A stretch of 64,000 nucleotides of DNA. It comes from Dasyornis broadbenti. Its lineage: Eukaryota > Chordata > Aves > Passeriformes > Dasyornithidae. The translations under genes and the position numbers were made by a program. The notes under the pieces are model-generated. The model worked only from the letters and a program-made list of their open reading frames with translations, was not told the origin of the DNA and made no database searches. Location of the stretch: the NCBI GenBank assembly GCA_013397935.1, contig VZRN01005166.1, forward strand, positions 989,582 through 1,053,581, written 5' to 3'. Shown here piece by piece: positions 63,810 to 64,000 of this stretch; the stretch's first letter is position 1; every line of letters begins with the position of its first letter.

Positions 63810-63876
63810 NNNNNNNNNNNNNNNNNNNNNNNNNNNNNNNNNNNNNNNNNNNNNNNNNNNNNNNNNNNNNNNNNNN
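63810..63876. other. Assembly gap (67 N) within poly-T
   Basis: Sixty-seven N are flanked by 15 T on the left (63795-63809) and 7 T on the right (63877-63883). The gap sits inside a homopolymer that was probably not resolved by sequencing. The true length is unknown. Confidence 0.97.
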
Positions 63877-64000
63877 TTTTTTTAGAAAAAGCTTTGCTAT
63901 TCTTTAATAATAGGTTCACCTTTTACTGTTCTTCCTATCTTTAAACAAAATACAAGATGTGTCTATAAAAATTTACCTATAGCTTGATTTATTGGCTGAA

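Larger units (their letters stand above)
58668..64000 (+). other. ROCK2: ROCK2 intron 5, 5' part (runs off the right edge)
   Basis: The intron begins with GTAAGT. I searched for the following exon (activation-loop residues followed by GTPDYISPE) and did not find it up to 64000. The stretch holds a sense CR1 3' end near 61965, a possible antisense CR1 tail near 63165, and an N gap in poly-T at 63810-63876. A moderately GC-rich block at about 60860-61450 is unassigned; it could be an old repeat but shows no clear family marks. Confidence 0.85.

Noticed and set aside
1..64000. CRISPR array, operon, phage or other novel prokaryote-type system
   Set aside because: The window is an intron-rich vertebrate gene with avian repeats. 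No regularly spaced repeats or clustered intact genes occur.

Overview
The window is vertebrate nuclear DNA, almost certainly from a bird. It carries the 5' part of one gene, ROCK2 (Rho-associated coiled-coil kinase 2), on the + strand. Two observations point to a bird. The interspersed repeats are almost all CR1 LINEs, several with the CR1 3' tail (repeats of the TTCTATGA type). The gene is a long, AT-rich, intron-bearing locus that opens in a CpG island. There are no bacterial, phage or plasmid features.

Layout: a CpG-island promoter, 5' UTR and first coding exon lie at about 1-540. A 40.3-kb first intron follows (268-40579). Exon 2 is at 40580-40661, exon 3 at 49390-49490, exon 4 at 55691-55828 and exon 5 at 58407-58667. 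Intron 5 then runs off the right edge. All five exons join in frame with GT/AG borders and encode the first 244 residues. These cover the N-terminal extension, the glycine-rich loop, the ATP-binding lysine, the HRD catalytic loop and the DFG motif. The activation loop, the rest of the kinase, the coiled coil, the Rho-binding region and the PH/C1 domains must lie beyond position 64000.

The introns hold CR1 copies of several ages, mostly antisense to the gene. They also hold two probable MIR-type SINEs, short exact tandem duplications, homopolymer tracts, a few perfect inverted repeats and one assembly gap of 67 N inside a poly-T tract. The many short open frames in the introns look like chance or CR1 frames, and I support no second gene.

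I looked for a new biological system and did not find one. The most checkable oddities are a canonical G-quadruplex motif just inside intron 1, a 26-bp perfect palindrome, a 20-bp repeat present twice 1.5 kb apart, and the strong antisense bias of the LINEs.
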